36,168 nt of DNA from Acidobacteriota bacterium (GTDB taxonomy: Bacteria > Acidobacteriota > Vicinamibacteria > Vicinamibacterales > JACQTH01): positions 1-36,168 of the forward strand of contig JACOUA010000341.1 of the NCBI GenBank assembly GCA_016178075.1. Reading direction: 5' to 3'. Every line of letters starts with the position of its first letter. Positions within the stretch are counted from its first letter, which is position 1. Shown one piece after another: positions 1 to 9,708 of the stretch. The notes below the pieces were generated by a model. That model worked only from the letters and a program-made list of their open reading frames with translations, did not search any database and was not told where the DNA came from. The position numbers and the translations under genes were made by a program.

Positions 1-14
1 CACATTCGCACCAG

Positions 15-36
15 CGGCGGGCCTTTTGGCCCGCCG
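15..36. terminator. GC-rich hairpin, possible terminator of an upstream gene
   Basis: A perfect 9-bp stem (CGGCGGGCC at 15-23 against GGCCCGCCG at 28-36) closes a TTTT loop. No T-run follows it, so it is not a classical intrinsic terminator. It may end the transcript of a gene to the left of the window, or be one of the spacer hairpins common in this sequence. Confidence 0.45.
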
Positions 37-97
37 ACCTAACAGAACAAACACACACGTGCCATGGAACCCCGGCCTTCGGGCGTTTGTTCTACTG

Positions 98-106
98 TGA
101 TAGAGT
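98..106 (+). promoter_or_regulatory. Candidate extended -10 promoter
   Basis: TGATAGAGT fits the extended -10 pattern TG-N-TAnAnT, with the hexamer TAGAGT at 101-106. No good -35 box is seen. Transcription would begin near 113, leaving a short leader before the ATG codons at 121 or 136. This favours those starts over the ATG at 64. Confidence 0.3.
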
Positions 107-120
107 GCGGCTCGCCATGG

Positions 121-1164
121 ATGGCGAGATCACGGATGCGCGCGTCGCTCAAGACGGCGATCGTGCTGCTGCTGGCCGTCGGACTGCTCGCGGTCTTCCT
201 GCGTCACGCCAATCTGACGCAGGTCTGGGCTGAAATCGTGCACGGGCGCGGCGATCTCGTCGCCGCCGCCATGGTCGGCGTCGCCTCCACCTATCTCCTC
301 CGCACGATCCGCTGGCAGTACCTGCTCGCGCCCATCGGCCCGACGCACTTCAGCGTGGCTTTGCGGACGACCGTGATCGGCTTTGCCGCCAGCACCGTGC
401 TGCCCGCCCGGGTCGGGGAAGTGCTCCGGCCGTATCTGCTGGCGCGGCGCGAGGACCTGAGCGCCACGGCCACATTCGCGACGATCATCTTGGAACGACT
501 GCTCGACCTCATCACCGTCGTGCTGATGCTGACGTCGTTCATCGTGGTCTTCGATCCGGGGATGACGGCGGTCGATCCGCGCTTGTACAACGCCGTGAAG
601 ATCGGGGCGCTCGGCGCGGCAGCGCTCTCGCTCGTGACGCTCGCCGCAGTGCTGGTCCTGTCAGGTCACCCCGCCCGGCTCGAGGCGCTCCTGGACCGGC
701 TGCGGGGCCGTGTGCCGGACACGCTCATGGCCAAGGTCAGCTCGTTCGGGCGGGCGTTTCTGCACGGACTGGCGGTCATCCGCCGGCCCACGCGCCTGCT
801 GAACGCGCTGCTGCTCTCGGTTCCGCTCTGGCTGTCGATTGCGACGACCATCTGGCTCGTGCCCGTGGCCTTCGGGATTCCGGTGCCGTACAGCGGCTCG
901 TTCCTCCTGACGGCGCTCCTCGTGATCGGGGTAGCCGTTCCGACGCCGGGGGCGGTGGGCGGCTTTCACGAAGCGTTCCGGATTGGGGTGACGGTCTTCT
1001 ACGGCGCGCCCAACGACAAGGCCGTCGGCGCGGCCATCATCCTGCATGCGATTTCGTTCATTCCTGTCACGATCGTCGGTCTTCTGTTTATGATGCAGGA
1101 AGGCCTCGACGTGGGGCGGGCCCGCCGGCTGGCGGGCCAGGTTCGAACTGAACAGCACATTTGA
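121..1164 (+). CDS. UPF0104 / lysylphosphatidylglycerol synthase-like integral membrane protein
   Basis: A strongly hydrophobic protein of about 347 residues with roughly seven to eight membrane segments. Two family signatures are visible: RVGEVLRPYLLARREDLSA followed by ERLLDL in the first third, and PTPGAVGGFHEAF in the last third. These belong to the UPF0104 family, which includes the flippase half of MprF and dolichol-phosphate-mannose-type proteins. There is no aminoacyl-transferase domain, so lysyl-lipid synthesis is not implied. Lipid or glycolipid handling in the inner membrane is the likely role, but the substrate is unknown. An in-frame ATG at 64 adds a non-conserved GC-rich leader. 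I prefer ATG 121 (or 136) because a possible extended -10 box lies just upstream. The stop runs straight into a spacer repeat. Confidence 0.75.
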   Translation: MARSRMRASLKTAIVLLLAVGLLAVFLRHANLTQVWAEIVHGRGDLVAAAMVGVASTYLLRTIRWQYLLAPIGPTHFSVALRTTVIGFAASTVLPARVGEVLRPYLLARREDLSATATFATIILERLLDLITVVLMLTSFIVVFDPGMTAVDPRLYNAVKIGALGAAALSLVTLAAVLVLSGHPARLEALLDRLRGRVPDTLMAKVSSFGRAFLHGLAVIRRPTRLLNALLLSVPLWLSIATTIWLVPVAFGIPVPYSGSFLLTALLVIGVAVPTPGAVGGFHEAFRIGVTVFYGAPNDKAVGAAIILHAISFIPVTIVGLLFMMQEGLDVGRARRLAGQVRTEQHI

Positions 1165-1315
1165 GAATCGGGTGATTGAGGATTTGGTGATTGATTGGTC
1201 GATTGAAAATCGGGTGATTGGGCATCTATTGTCAATTGACAATAAATTGAACATTTCCGAAATTCGCCAATCTGCCAATCAATCACGAGATCTCCATTCA
1301 CCAAATCTTCAAATG
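1165..1315. repeat. Heptad-type quasi-palindrome between the UPF0104 gene and nrdR
   Basis: A distinctly AT-rich spacer. The left arm (about 1165-1222) repeats GATT words at about 7-nt intervals (GATTGAG, GATTTGG, TGATTGA). The right arm (about 1261-1315) is its imperfect reverse complement (for example CCAATCAATCAC and TTCACCAAATC). The centre is a perfect 16-bp palindrome, ATTGTCAATTGACAAT, at 1228-1243. The pattern matches the other heptad elements in this window but uses a different word. No gene is visible in it. Confidence 0.6.
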
Positions 1316-1327
1316 TAGGTCTTTATT

Positions 1328-1786
1328 GTGAAATGTCCGTACTGCGCCCATCTCGGCGACAAGGTCGTCGACTCGCGGGAAAGCAAGGAAGGCGAAGTCA
1401 TCCGCCGGCGGCGCGAGTGCCTCGGCTGCGGCCGCCGCTTCACGAGCTACGAGCGGATCGATGAGATCCCGTACATGGTGGTCAAGAAAGACGGGAGCCG
1501 CGAGCGCTTCGAGCGGCAAAAGCTGATCGCCGGGCTGCTCAAGGCGTGCGAGAAGCGGCCGGTCACCGTCTCCGCGCTCGAAGCGATTGCCGACAAGGTG
1601 GAGGCGGCCCTCCAGGAACGGCCGGACCGGGAGATCGCAACGGCGGAGATCGGCCAGTTCGTGATGCAGGAGTTGAAGCGCCTTGACAAGGTCGCGTACG
1701 TGCGGTTTGCTTCCGTGTACCGGCACTTCCGCGACATCGGGGAATTCATGAGCGAGCTGAAAGGTCTGCTCGACGCGAAGGAATGA
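1328..1786 (+). CDS. nrdR: Transcriptional repressor NrdR
   Basis: NrdR senses ATP/dATP and represses ribonucleotide reductase genes by binding NrdR boxes. The protein has 152 residues, the usual family length. A four-Cys zinc ribbon is visible (C3, C6, C31, C34, the last pair in [15 protein letters not shown]), followed by an ATP-cone domain from about residue 48 to 138 ([16 protein letters not shown] to [10 protein letters not shown]). Translation starts at GTG, giving the typical MKCPYC N-terminus. No ribonucleotide reductase gene is in the window, so its targets lie elsewhere. The stop overlaps the next gene by 4 nt (ATGA), so the two are co-translated. The spacer repeat to its left ends about 12 nt before the start. 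Confidence 0.96.
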   Translation: MKCPYCAHLGDKVVDSRESKEGEVIRRRRECLGCGRRFTSYERIDEIPYMVVKKDGSRERFERQKLIAGLLKACEKRPVTVSALEAIADKVEAALQERPDREIATAEIGQFVMQELKRLDKVAYVRFASVYRHFRDIGEFMSELKGLLDAKE

Positions 1787-2319
1787 CGCGCGCCCACCTC
1801 ACCTGGCTCGTCGGGCTGTTGTCGGTGACGGCGCTGACCGCGGCGGGCGACATCCGGGTCACCCCTCTGACCCGCGAGGGCCGGGTCTTGGTCTCGTTCG
1901 AGATGCCATCGGGGTTCAACGCCGACATGAAAGCGGCGGTCCACAGCGGGCTGCCGACCACCTTCACGTACGAGGTCGAGCTGCGGCGAGGGCTGTCGTT
2001 CTGGTTCGACCGGACGATCACGTCGGCGACCGTGACCGCCGGGGTGCAGTACGACAACCTCACGCGTCAGCACAAGCTGTCGCTCCTCATCGACGGCCGC
2101 ATAGAGGCCAGCAACGTCACCAACGACGAGGGGGTGGTGGCGAAGTCTCTGACGAGTTTCGAGCGGCTGCCGCTGTTCAACACGACGCAGCTCGAGCCCA
2201 ACGGCGAGTACTACATCCGAGTGCGCCTCCAGACCCGCCCGCGCGTCGGCTGGTTGTTCTTCTGGCCCTGGGATCGGAGCTCCGCCTCGGGCTACGCGAA
2301 GTTCACCTTCATCCCGTGA
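1783..2319 (+). CDS. DUF4390 family secreted protein
   Basis: A 178-residue protein with an N-terminal signal-like hydrophobic stretch ([17 protein letters not shown]) followed by a beta-rich domain. It matches the DUF4390 pattern: [16 protein letters not shown] in the middle and an aromatic tail ([13 protein letters not shown]). DUF4390 genes are commonly found directly upstream of an NtrY-type sensor kinase, as here, so it may be a periplasmic or envelope accessory of that kinase. No enzyme motif is seen. The start overlaps the nrdR stop (ATGA), and the gap to the kinase is 36 nt. Confidence 0.8.
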   Translation: MTRAHLTWLVGLLSVTALTAAGDIRVTPLTREGRVLVSFEMPSGFNADMKAAVHSGLPTTFTYEVELRRGLSFWFDRTITSATVTAGVQYDNLTRQHKLSLLIDGRIEASNVTNDEGVVAKSLTSFERLPLFNTTQLEPNGEYYIRVRLQTRPRVGWLFFWPWDRSSASGYAKFTFIP

Positions 2320-2355
2320 CGATCCTGCAGGCGATCTGCGACGGCTGAACGGGCC

Positions 2356-4683
2356 ATGCCCAGCATCCTGCCCGACGCGAATCGGTCGCCGGCGAGCGTG
2401 TCGGCTCCCGCCCTGCCGCGGAACCGGCGCGCGCGTCCTGCCGTCTCGGCCGGTCCGAGGTCGAAGGCACGCAAGCCGCTCCGCGACAGCCCGCTGCTCA
2501 TTTCCCTCGGCATCCTCCTGCTGCTCGGCGTGCTCATCGGCACGCTGACGCTCGCCAATCGATCGGCCACGTTCTTCACGCCGGATTTCCTGTCCGAGTT
2601 CGTGCTCTACGCGCTGTCGATGGCCGATCTCACGATGGTGGTGGCGCTCTTCTTCGTGCTTGCGCGCAACCTCATCAAGCTGCTCGTCGAGCGCCGACGG
2701 GCGCTGCCGTTCGCCAAGTTTCGCTCGAAGCTGGTGGCGGCGCTCCTGGGGATGACGCTGATTCCCTCGGTGCTCGTCCTGCTGGTGGGCGGCGAGATCA
2801 TCCGCACCAGCGTCGAGCGGTGGTTCAACGCGCCGATGGACGAGATCCTGGCGTCGGCCAACCAGCTCGCGAGCGACTACTACCACGAGCGCCAACAGCT
2901 CGCGCAGGATCACGCGCGGCGGATCGCCGGCACCTTGTCGGCGCTCGATCTCGCCAGCGTCGACCTCAGGCGCATCCAGGACCTCGTCGACCCCGAGGTC
3001 AAGGCGCAGCGTGTCGGTCTGGTGGAGATCTATCGCGTGGTGCCAACCGCGAACGGACGGGCCGAGGTCGTCTCGCTCCTCGAAGTGGCCGCCTCCACGC
3101 TGCCCCGGGACGCGTCCGACCGCGCGTCGGCCGACCGCCTGGCCGCACATGCGGTCCAGGGGCCGGCCGACCCGATCCTCGAGCCGATCGGGCGCGGGGG
3201 CGAGCTCATCAGGGTCGCGTCCCCCATTCGGGGGGCGACCGGACGCATCACGGGTGTGGTCGTCGCCAGCGACTACCTGACGGGCGACGTCGCGACGCGG
3301 CCGCGGCGGATGACGGACGCGTACGAAGCGTACATGCAGCTCCGCGTGCTGAAGGGTCCGCTCACCGGCGTCTATCTGTCGTTTTTCCTGATGCTGACGC
3401 TCATGATCCTCGTGGGCGCCACCTGGATGGGGCTGTACATCGCGAAGCGGATCACCAAGCCGATCCAGACGCTCGCGGCCGCCGCGCGGGAGATCGGCGC
3501 CGGCCATCTGGATCACCGGGTCGAGCGCGAGACGACCGACGAGTTCGGCGGCCTCGTGGACGCGTTCAACACGATGGCGGGCGAGCTGAGCGTCAGCCGT
3601 CGGCGGCTCGAACGGTCGGCGATCGACGTGCAACGCAAGCACCAGGAGGTCGAGACCCGCCGGCGCTACATCGAGACCATCCTGCAGCGAATCGCCACCG
3701 GGGTCATCTCGATTGACGCGCATGACCGCGTCGGTACCGTCAACGGCGCCGCGGGCCGCCTGCTCGGGCTCGACGAATCGGCGGTGGGGAAGCCCGCCAC
3801 CGAGGTGTTCGGGCGGGCGGATCTCGAGCCGTTGCAGAAACTCCTGAACGGCGACGGCCACCTGAAAGGCGAACCGCTGGCCGAAGAGATCGCCCTGACG
3901 CAGGACGGGCGCGAGCTGCACCTCGCGGCGATGGTGACCACGCTGCACGGCGAGGACGGCCGGCCCGAAGGCCGCGTGCTGGTCTTCGACGACATCACGC
4001 CGCTCATCCGATCGCAGAAGGTCGCGGCGTGGCGGGAGGTGGCGAGGCGGCTCGCCCACGAGATCAAGAACCCGCTCACCCCCATTCAGCTCTCGGCCGA
4101 ACGGCTCAAGCGCCACTTCGGCGGGGCGCCGGACGCGACGCGCGCGCTCGTCGACGAGTGCACCAGCACCATCGTCGGCGAGGTCGAATCGCTGAAAGGG
4201 CTGGTCGACGAGTTCTCCCAGTTCGCCCGCATGCCCGCTCCGCGGCGTGCCGCCGTCGACGTCCGGGAACTGCTCCGCGAATCCCTGGCCCTGTACAACG
4301 GGCTCTTCCAGCAGATCACCTTGGTCTCCACCTTCGATCCGGAGCTTCCGCCGGTGCGGATCGACCCCGAGCAGATCCGCCGCGTCCTGATCAACCTGGT
4401 CGACAACGCCGTGGAGGCGATGAACCGGAAGGGCACGATCTGGATCGAGACGGCGCACGACGCCGCCCACGGGCTCGCGCGCATCATCGTCGCCGACGAC
4501 GGGCCGGGCATCCCGGCGGCTGATCGGGACAAGCTGTTCATGCCGTACTACTCGACCAAGCGGCGGGGCAGCGGCCTCGGCCTGGCGATTGTCCGGCGCA
4601 TCGTCTCCGAGCACGGCGGGACGATCGAGGTCGCGGACAACGTGCCCCACGGCACGCGGTTCACGATCGAGTTGCCGCTGTGA
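2356..4683 (+). CDS. ntrY: NtrY-type membrane sensor histidine kinase
   Basis: A 775-residue sensor kinase with NtrY architecture. Membrane segments lie at about 46-66, 85-106, 126-147 and 338-362, with an extracytoplasmic sensor region between the last two. A HAMP linker follows (about 363-415), then a PAS domain (about 435-545). The HisKA domain carries the phospho-accepting His568 in RRLAHEIKNPLTP. The HATPase domain has an N box (INLVDNAVEA, about 679-688), a G1 box (DDGPGIP, about 715) and a G2 box (GSGLGLAI, about 738). It should phosphorylate the regulator encoded about 107 nt downstream. In proteobacteria NtrY acts in nitrogen or redox control, but the signal here is unknown. The first 40 residues are basic, Pro- and Arg-rich and poorly conserved, so a start further downstream is possible. 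Confidence 0.9.
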   Translation: MPSILPDANRSPASVSAPALPRNRRARPAVSAGPRSKARKPLRDSPLLISLGILLLLGVLIGTLTLANRSATFFTPDFLSEFVLYALSMADLTMVVALFFVLARNLIKLLVERRRALPFAKFRSKLVAALLGMTLIPSVLVLLVGGEIIRTSVERWFNAPMDEILASANQLASDYYHERQQLAQDHARRIAGTLSALDLASVDLRRIQDLVDPEVKAQRVGLVEIYRVVPTANGRAEVVSLLEVAASTLPRDASDRASADRLAAHAVQGPADPILEPIGRGGELIRVASPIRGATGRITGVVVASDYLTGDVATRPRRMTDAYEAYMQLRVLKGPLTGVYLSFFLMLTLMILVGATWMGLYIAKRITKPIQTLAAAAREIGAGHLDHRVERETTDEFGGLVDAFNTMAGELSVSRRRLERSAIDVQRKHQEVETRRRYIETILQRIATGVISIDAHDRVGTVNGAAGRLLGLDESAVGKPATEVFGRADLEPLQKLLNGDGHLKGEPLAEEIALTQDGRELHLAAMVTTLHGEDGRPEGRVLVFDDITPLIRSQKVAAWREVARRLAHEIKNPLTPIQLSAERLKRHFGGAPDATRALVDECTSTIVGEVESLKGLVDEFSQFARMPAPRRAAVDVRELLRESLALYNGLFQQITLVSTFDPELPPVRIDPEQIRRVLINLVDNAVEAMNRKGTIWIETAHDAAHGLARIIVADDGPGIPAADRDKLFMPYYSTKRRGSGLGLAIVRRIVSEHGGTIEVADNVPHGTRFTIELPL

Positions 4684-4686
4684 CAC

Positions 4687-4775
4687 GGAAGTGAGAATTG
4701 AGAATTCAGAAATGAGAAGCAATTCAAGACCGCCGGTGTTTTTTTCTCACTTCGAACTTCCGACTTCTCAATTCG
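4687..4775. repeat. Heptad-type quasi-palindrome between ntrY and ntrX
   Basis: The left arm (about 4687-4719) contains GAGAATT, GAGAATT, CAGAAAT and GAGAAG units. The reverse complement of the right arm (about 4745-4775) reads GAGAAGT, CGGAAGT, TCGAAGT, GAG. The loop holds a T7 run at 4739-4745. The words are GA-rich and unlike the high-GC flanks. The transcript of either strand could form a long imperfect hairpin. Confidence 0.6.
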
Positions 4776-4790
4776 CCTGGTGAGGGTTCT

Positions 4791-6182
<1,392 letters not shown>

Positions 6183-6207
6183 TCTCCCGGGCATTCGTTC
6201 CCACCTC

Positions 6208-7038
6208 ATGACCGATCCGGTCCGCACCGATCTGAAAGACACGCCGGAGCCGTTGAGCGCGGCCGAGCGCGAGGCGCGTGTCGAGGAGCTGCTGCTCACG
6301 GGACTCGATCGCTATTTTTCCGGTCATTACGAAGAAGCCGCGCACATCTGGACGCGCGTGCTGTTCCTGGATCGTGGACATGCGCGGGCCCGTGCCTATA
6401 TCGATCGGGCCCGCAGCGCGCAAGCGGAGCAGCTGCGTGAGCTCGACGAGATGCTGCATGCAGGTCTGGCCGCCTTCAACCGCGGCGACAAGGAGCAGGC
6501 CCGGCGCCAGCTGACAGCCGTCGTCCAGCGCGGCGGGACCAACGAGCTCGCGCAGGCGTGTCTCGACCGCCTCGATCGGCTCGAGGCCGGAGGCATCCTG
6601 ACCGCCGACAGCCCCCTGCGGCCCGGCACGCGGGAGGCGGGGGGCATCGTCAAGCGTCCCGCGCCCGCCACCAAGCGCAGCCGCGTCGCCGGACTGTTCC
6701 TGCTGGCCGCCTTGCTGGTCGCGGTCGCGGCCCTCGGGTTCACCTACTGGGATCACGTGCAGCGGTATGTCTGGTTCGACATCCCGTGGCTGCGAGTCGG
6801 AACGGAGCGCGTCGTGGCGGCACCCGACGCGGGGGAATCGGTGCCTCTCGTGAGACCCGCAGAGCTGATCCTCGCGCGCGCGCGTCAGCTCTACTCCGAC
6901 GGCCACCTTCGCGACGCGCTGCGGGCGCTCGACGCGATCCCCCGCACTGACACGCTGTGGCTGCAGGCCGAGCGGCTACGCGCCGAAATCCAGCAGGTGC
7001 TCTTGAAGGGCCCGCCGCCCTTGCCGCCATCGGCATGA
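6208..7038 (+). CDS. TPR-containing single-pass membrane protein
   Basis: A protein of about 276 residues. The N-terminal soluble part has helical TPR-like units (LDRYFSGHYEEAAHIWTRV and LHAGLAAFNRGDKEQARRQL). One membrane helix follows near residues 155-178 (VAGLFLLAALLVAVAALGF). The C-terminal part has another TPR-like unit (LYSDGHLRDALRALDAI). Its role is probably as an envelope scaffold; no enzyme motif is seen. The frame is open further upstream inside ntrX, but ATG 6208 follows the ntrX stop and gives a sensible N-terminus. The stop overlaps the next start (ATGA), so it is coupled to the RDD gene. I do not recognise a named family. Confidence 0.75.
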   Translation: MTDPVRTDLKDTPEPLSAAEREARVEELLLTGLDRYFSGHYEEAAHIWTRVLFLDRGHARARAYIDRARSAQAEQLRELDEMLHAGLAAFNRGDKEQARRQLTAVVQRGGTNELAQACLDRLDRLEAGGILTADSPLRPGTREAGGIVKRPAPATKRSRVAGLFLLAALLVAVAALGFTYWDHVQRYVWFDIPWLRVGTERVVAAPDAGESVPLVRPAELILARARQLYSDGHLRDALRALDAIPRTDTLWLQAERLRAEIQQVLLKGPPPLPPSA

Positions 7039-7904
7039 AGTGCCCGAAATGCGGCTACGTCGGCTTCGAGGAGGGCGACCGGTGTCGCAATTGCGGTTAC
7101 GAATTCTCGCTGGCTGATCTGACGAGCGAGCGGCCGGAAAGGTCCGACCCTGTCGCTGACGATGTCGACGATCTCCCGGTCGTCAGACCCTCTTCACGTC
7201 CGATCGACCTCGACCGCATCATCGGCGCGCCTGAACCGCCACGCTCGACCACCGAGCTGCCGCTCTTTACCGACAAAGCCGGAGAGAGCGATGATGCGCC
7301 ACTCGTCAGGCCGTCAGCGACGCCGCGCCCCCCGCTCTCGGTCCGGCGTCAGGCGCCCCAGCCGCCGCGCCTTCGTCCCCGTGCCGCGCCCCCTGCGCGC
7401 GAGCTCGACCTGGAAGACGCGGATTCCGGGCCGGCGTGGGAACCGTCGTGGCATGCCGAGCCTGCGCTGTCCCATCAGATGGCCGAGCCCGCCGATCCGG
7501 GGCCGCGTCTTCTGGCAGCGGCCATCGATGTGCTCCTCATCGTGGTCATCGACGCGAGCGTGGTGTACTTCACATTGCGGCTGTCTCGCCTCGGCCTTGC
7601 CGAGCTGCCGACGCTGCCGCTTCTGCCGATACTCGGGTTCTTTCTTCTGCTCAACGGCGGATACCTCGCGGCATTCACCGCTGCCGGTGGGCAGACCGTC
7701 GGCAAGATGACGACTGGCGTCCGCGTCGTCGGCGAAGGAGACCGGGCCGTGGAGTTCAGCCGGGCGTTGCTTCGAACGCTGGCGTACCTCGTGTCGGTCG
7801 TGCCCTTGGGGCTCGGGTTCATTCCCGCGTTTTTCGACGAAGATCGCCGCGCGCTGCACGATCGGCTGACCCACACCCGTGTCATCAAGGTCGCGGCAGC
7901 CTGA
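7035..7904 (+). CDS. Zinc-ribbon plus RDD-family membrane protein
   Basis: A protein of 289 residues. The N-terminus is a four-Cys zinc ribbon (MKCPKCGYVGFEEGDRCRNC). A Pro/Arg-rich disordered linker of about 120 residues follows. The C-terminal RDD domain (about 155-289) starts with PGPRLLAAAIDVLLIVVID, carries membrane segments, and shows the typical GQTVGKMTTGVRVV and DRRALHDRLTHTRVI motifs. RDD proteins are membrane proteins often linked to transport or antiport, but this one's function is unknown. The start overlaps the stop of the preceding TPR gene by 4 nt. Confidence 0.82.
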   Translation: MKCPKCGYVGFEEGDRCRNCGYEFSLADLTSERPERSDPVADDVDDLPVVRPSSRPIDLDRIIGAPEPPRSTTELPLFTDKAGESDDAPLVRPSATPRPPLSVRRQAPQPPRLRPRAAPPARELDLEDADSGPAWEPSWHAEPALSHQMAEPADPGPRLLAAAIDVLLIVVIDASVVYFTLRLSRLGLAELPTLPLLPILGFFLLLNGGYLAAFTAAGGQTVGKMTTGVRVVGEGDRAVEFSRALLRTLAYLVSVVPLGLGFIPAFFDEDRRALHDRLTHTRVIKVAAA

Positions 7905-7932
7905 TCCGGTCGATTCCGGCGCGCTCCCAACC

Positions 7933-8424
7933 GTGACGACCAGCCAGCGGCCCGACGCGATGACGCGGGTCGCCATCCTCGTCTGCACCTTCGGCTACAT
8001 CGGCTTCTTTCCGATTGCCCCCGGAACGGTTGGCTCGATGGCGGGGCTGGTCGTGTACTGGATCCTGCACGTCGCCGGCCAGGATCAGCTGTTGCCCGCC
8101 ATGGTCGGCGTGCTCCTGGTCGCCGGCGTGTGGAGCGGCACGATCGCGGAGCGCCACTTCGGGGCGATCGATCCTGGGCCCATCGTGATCGACGAGGTCG
8201 CCGGCATGCTGATCACGCTGGCGTTCGTTCCGGCTGGATGGTCGGTCGCGGGCGTCGGGTTCTTGGTGTTCCGCCTCTTCGACATCATCAAGCCGTTCCC
8301 CTCCGCGCGGCTCGAGCGCCTCCCTGGCGGTGCCGGGATCATGGCTGACGATGCGATGGCGGCCGTCTACGCGAATCTGGTGGTTCGGGTCTTCGCGTGG
8401 CTCGGATCCGCTTGGGGCTGGTAA
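7933..8424 (+). CDS. pgpA: Phosphatidylglycerophosphatase A
   Basis: PgpA dephosphorylates phosphatidylglycerol phosphate in the inner membrane. Family motifs are clear: FPIAPGTVGSMAGL near the N-terminus, DPGPIVIDEVAGMLIT in the middle (the acidic catalytic signature) and FRLFDIIKPFP. It is hydrophobic, about 163 residues, normal for the family. Possible starts are GTG 7933 and ATG 7960, neither with a clear ribosome-binding site; I chose GTG 7933. The stop is shared with the cinA start (TAATG). With plsY and gpsA downstream it forms a phospholipid synthesis set. Confidence 0.9.
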   Translation: MTTSQRPDAMTRVAILVCTFGYIGFFPIAPGTVGSMAGLVVYWILHVAGQDQLLPAMVGVLLVAGVWSGTIAERHFGAIDPGPIVIDEVAGMLITLAFVPAGWSVAGVGFLVFRLFDIIKPFPSARLERLPGGAGIMADDAMAAVYANLVVRVFAWLGSAWGW

Positions 8425-9683
8425 TGCTGCGGAAGGCTGAGATCATCGCCGTCGGCACCGAGCTGCTGACGCCGCACCGGCTCGACACGAACTCGCTGGC
8501 GATCACCGAGCGATTGAACGACATCGGCATCGACGTCCGCACGAAGGCGGTCGTCGGCGACGATCGCGGTGACTTGCAGGCGCTTTTCGTTCAGGCGCTG
8601 GAGCGTGCGGATCTGATCGTGCTGACCGGTGGGCTCGGGCCGACCGACGACGATCTGACGCGTGAAGTGGTGGCCGACGTCCTGCAGCTGCCGCTCGAGG
8701 AAGACCCATCGATCGCGAACCGGATCCGCGGCCGCTTCGAGCGCCGGGGCCTGCGGATGCCGGACATCAATCGGCGCCAGGCGATGGTCCCACGCGGCGC
8801 GAAGGTCCTGGACAACCCGAACGGCACGGCGCCGGGCCTCATTCTTGAGCGCGGCGACAAGCTGGTGGTGCTGCTCCCCGGTCCGCCGCGCGAGATGAAG
8901 CCGATGCTCGAGATCGCGCTTCGTCATCATCTGGAGCCGCGGTCCGGCGGCGTGAAGCTTCTTCGCCGCATCCTGCGCGTCACCGGCCGGACCGAGTCGC
9001 ACGTCGAGGAGGTGGCCCAGCCGGTGTACGGCCGCTGGAGCCGGGGCCCCGACGCGATCTCCACGACGATTCTCGCGAGCCCCGGCCAGATCGAGCTGCA
9101 CCTGACAACGCTGTCGGATGATGTGACAGCCGCATCGGCCCGACTGGAGCGGGCCGTACGCGAGCTGATGGATGTCCTCGGAGCGGACGTGTTCAGCGTC
9201 GATGGTAGAACGCTGGAGCAGGTCGTAGGCGCGCTGCTGCGCGATCGGCACATTCGCCTCGCGCTCGCCGAGTCCTGCACCGGCGGGTTGACGACGTCGC
9301 GGCTGACCGACGTGCCCGGAAGCTCCGACTACGTCGAACGGGGCATCGTGTGCTACAGCAACCGATCGAAAGTCGAGCTGCTTGGCGTGCCGGCGACGCT
9401 CATCGAGACGCACGGCGCGGTCAGCGAGGAGGTGGCACTCGAGATGGCGCGCGGCATCCGCGATCGCGCGGGCGTCGACATGGGTGTCGCCATTACCGGC
9501 ATCGCGGGGCCAGGTGGCGGACGCGAGGAAAAGCCGGTCGGCACGGTCTTCGTCGCGGCCGTACGGACCGGCGAGCCGGTCGTCCGGCGCTTCCGGTTTC
9601 CGGGTTCGCGCGACATGATCAAGTCCCAGGCGGCGCAGGCCGCGCTGGACCTTGTTCGGCGGACATTACGAAGTGAGAAGTAG
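8424..9683 (+). CDS. cinA: CinA family protein (MoCF-like domain plus NMN amidohydrolase domain)
   Basis: A 419-residue two-domain CinA. The N-terminal MoCF/COG1058 domain opens with AEIIAVGTELLTPHRLDTN and contains LTGGLGPTDDDLTREVVA. The C-terminal PncC-like domain begins near residue 270 with LALAESCTGGLTTSRLTD and contains GVAITGIAGPGGG. Such proteins hydrolyse ADP-ribose and deamidate nicotinamide mononucleotide in pyridine-nucleotide salvage. The start ATG 8424 overlaps the pgpA stop. The final residues (RSEK) and the stop codon are encoded by the first part of a spacer repeat. Confidence 0.94.
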   Translation: MLRKAEIIAVGTELLTPHRLDTNSLAITERLNDIGIDVRTKAVVGDDRGDLQALFVQALERADLIVLTGGLGPTDDDLTREVVADVLQLPLEEDPSIANRIRGRFERRGLRMPDINRRQAMVPRGAKVLDNPNGTAPGLILERGDKLVVLLPGPPREMKPMLEIALRHHLEPRSGGVKLLRRILRVTGRTESHVEEVAQPVYGRWSRGPDAISTTILASPGQIELHLTTLSDDVTAASARLERAVRELMDVLGADVFSVDGRTLEQVVGALLRDRHIRLALAESCTGGLTTSRLTDVPGSSDYVERGIVCYSNRSKVELLGVPATLIETHGAVSEEVALEMARGIRDRAGVDMGVAITGIAGPGGGREEKPVGTVFVAAVRTGEPVVRRFRFPGSRDMIKSQAAQAALDLVRRTLRSEK

Positions 9684-9707
9684 GACTTCTGACTTCTCAT
9701 TTCTTCA
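9670..9707. repeat. Short heptad-type inverted repeat at the cinA/thpR junction
   Basis: The left arm AAGTGAGAAGT (9671-9681) faces ACTTCTGACTTCTCATTTC. The repeated word is GAGAAGT or CAGAAGT, as in the ntrY/ntrX spacer. The left arm encodes the end of CinA and its stop. The right arm ends 1 nt before the thpR ATG at 9709, so any folded RNA would cover the ribosome-binding region. Confidence 0.55.
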
Positions 9708-9708
9708 G

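Noticed and set aside
64-120. Upstream ATG (64) for the first gene
   Set aside because: The extra residues are not membrane-protein-like, and a possible extended -10 box (98-106) lies within them. Starts at 121 or 136 fit better.
1447-4722. A 1091-codon open frame on the minus strand opposite nrdR, DUF4390 and ntrY
   Set aside because: Arg/Asp/His-rich composition typical of the antisense of GC-rich genes. The plus-strand products have clear family motifs throughout.
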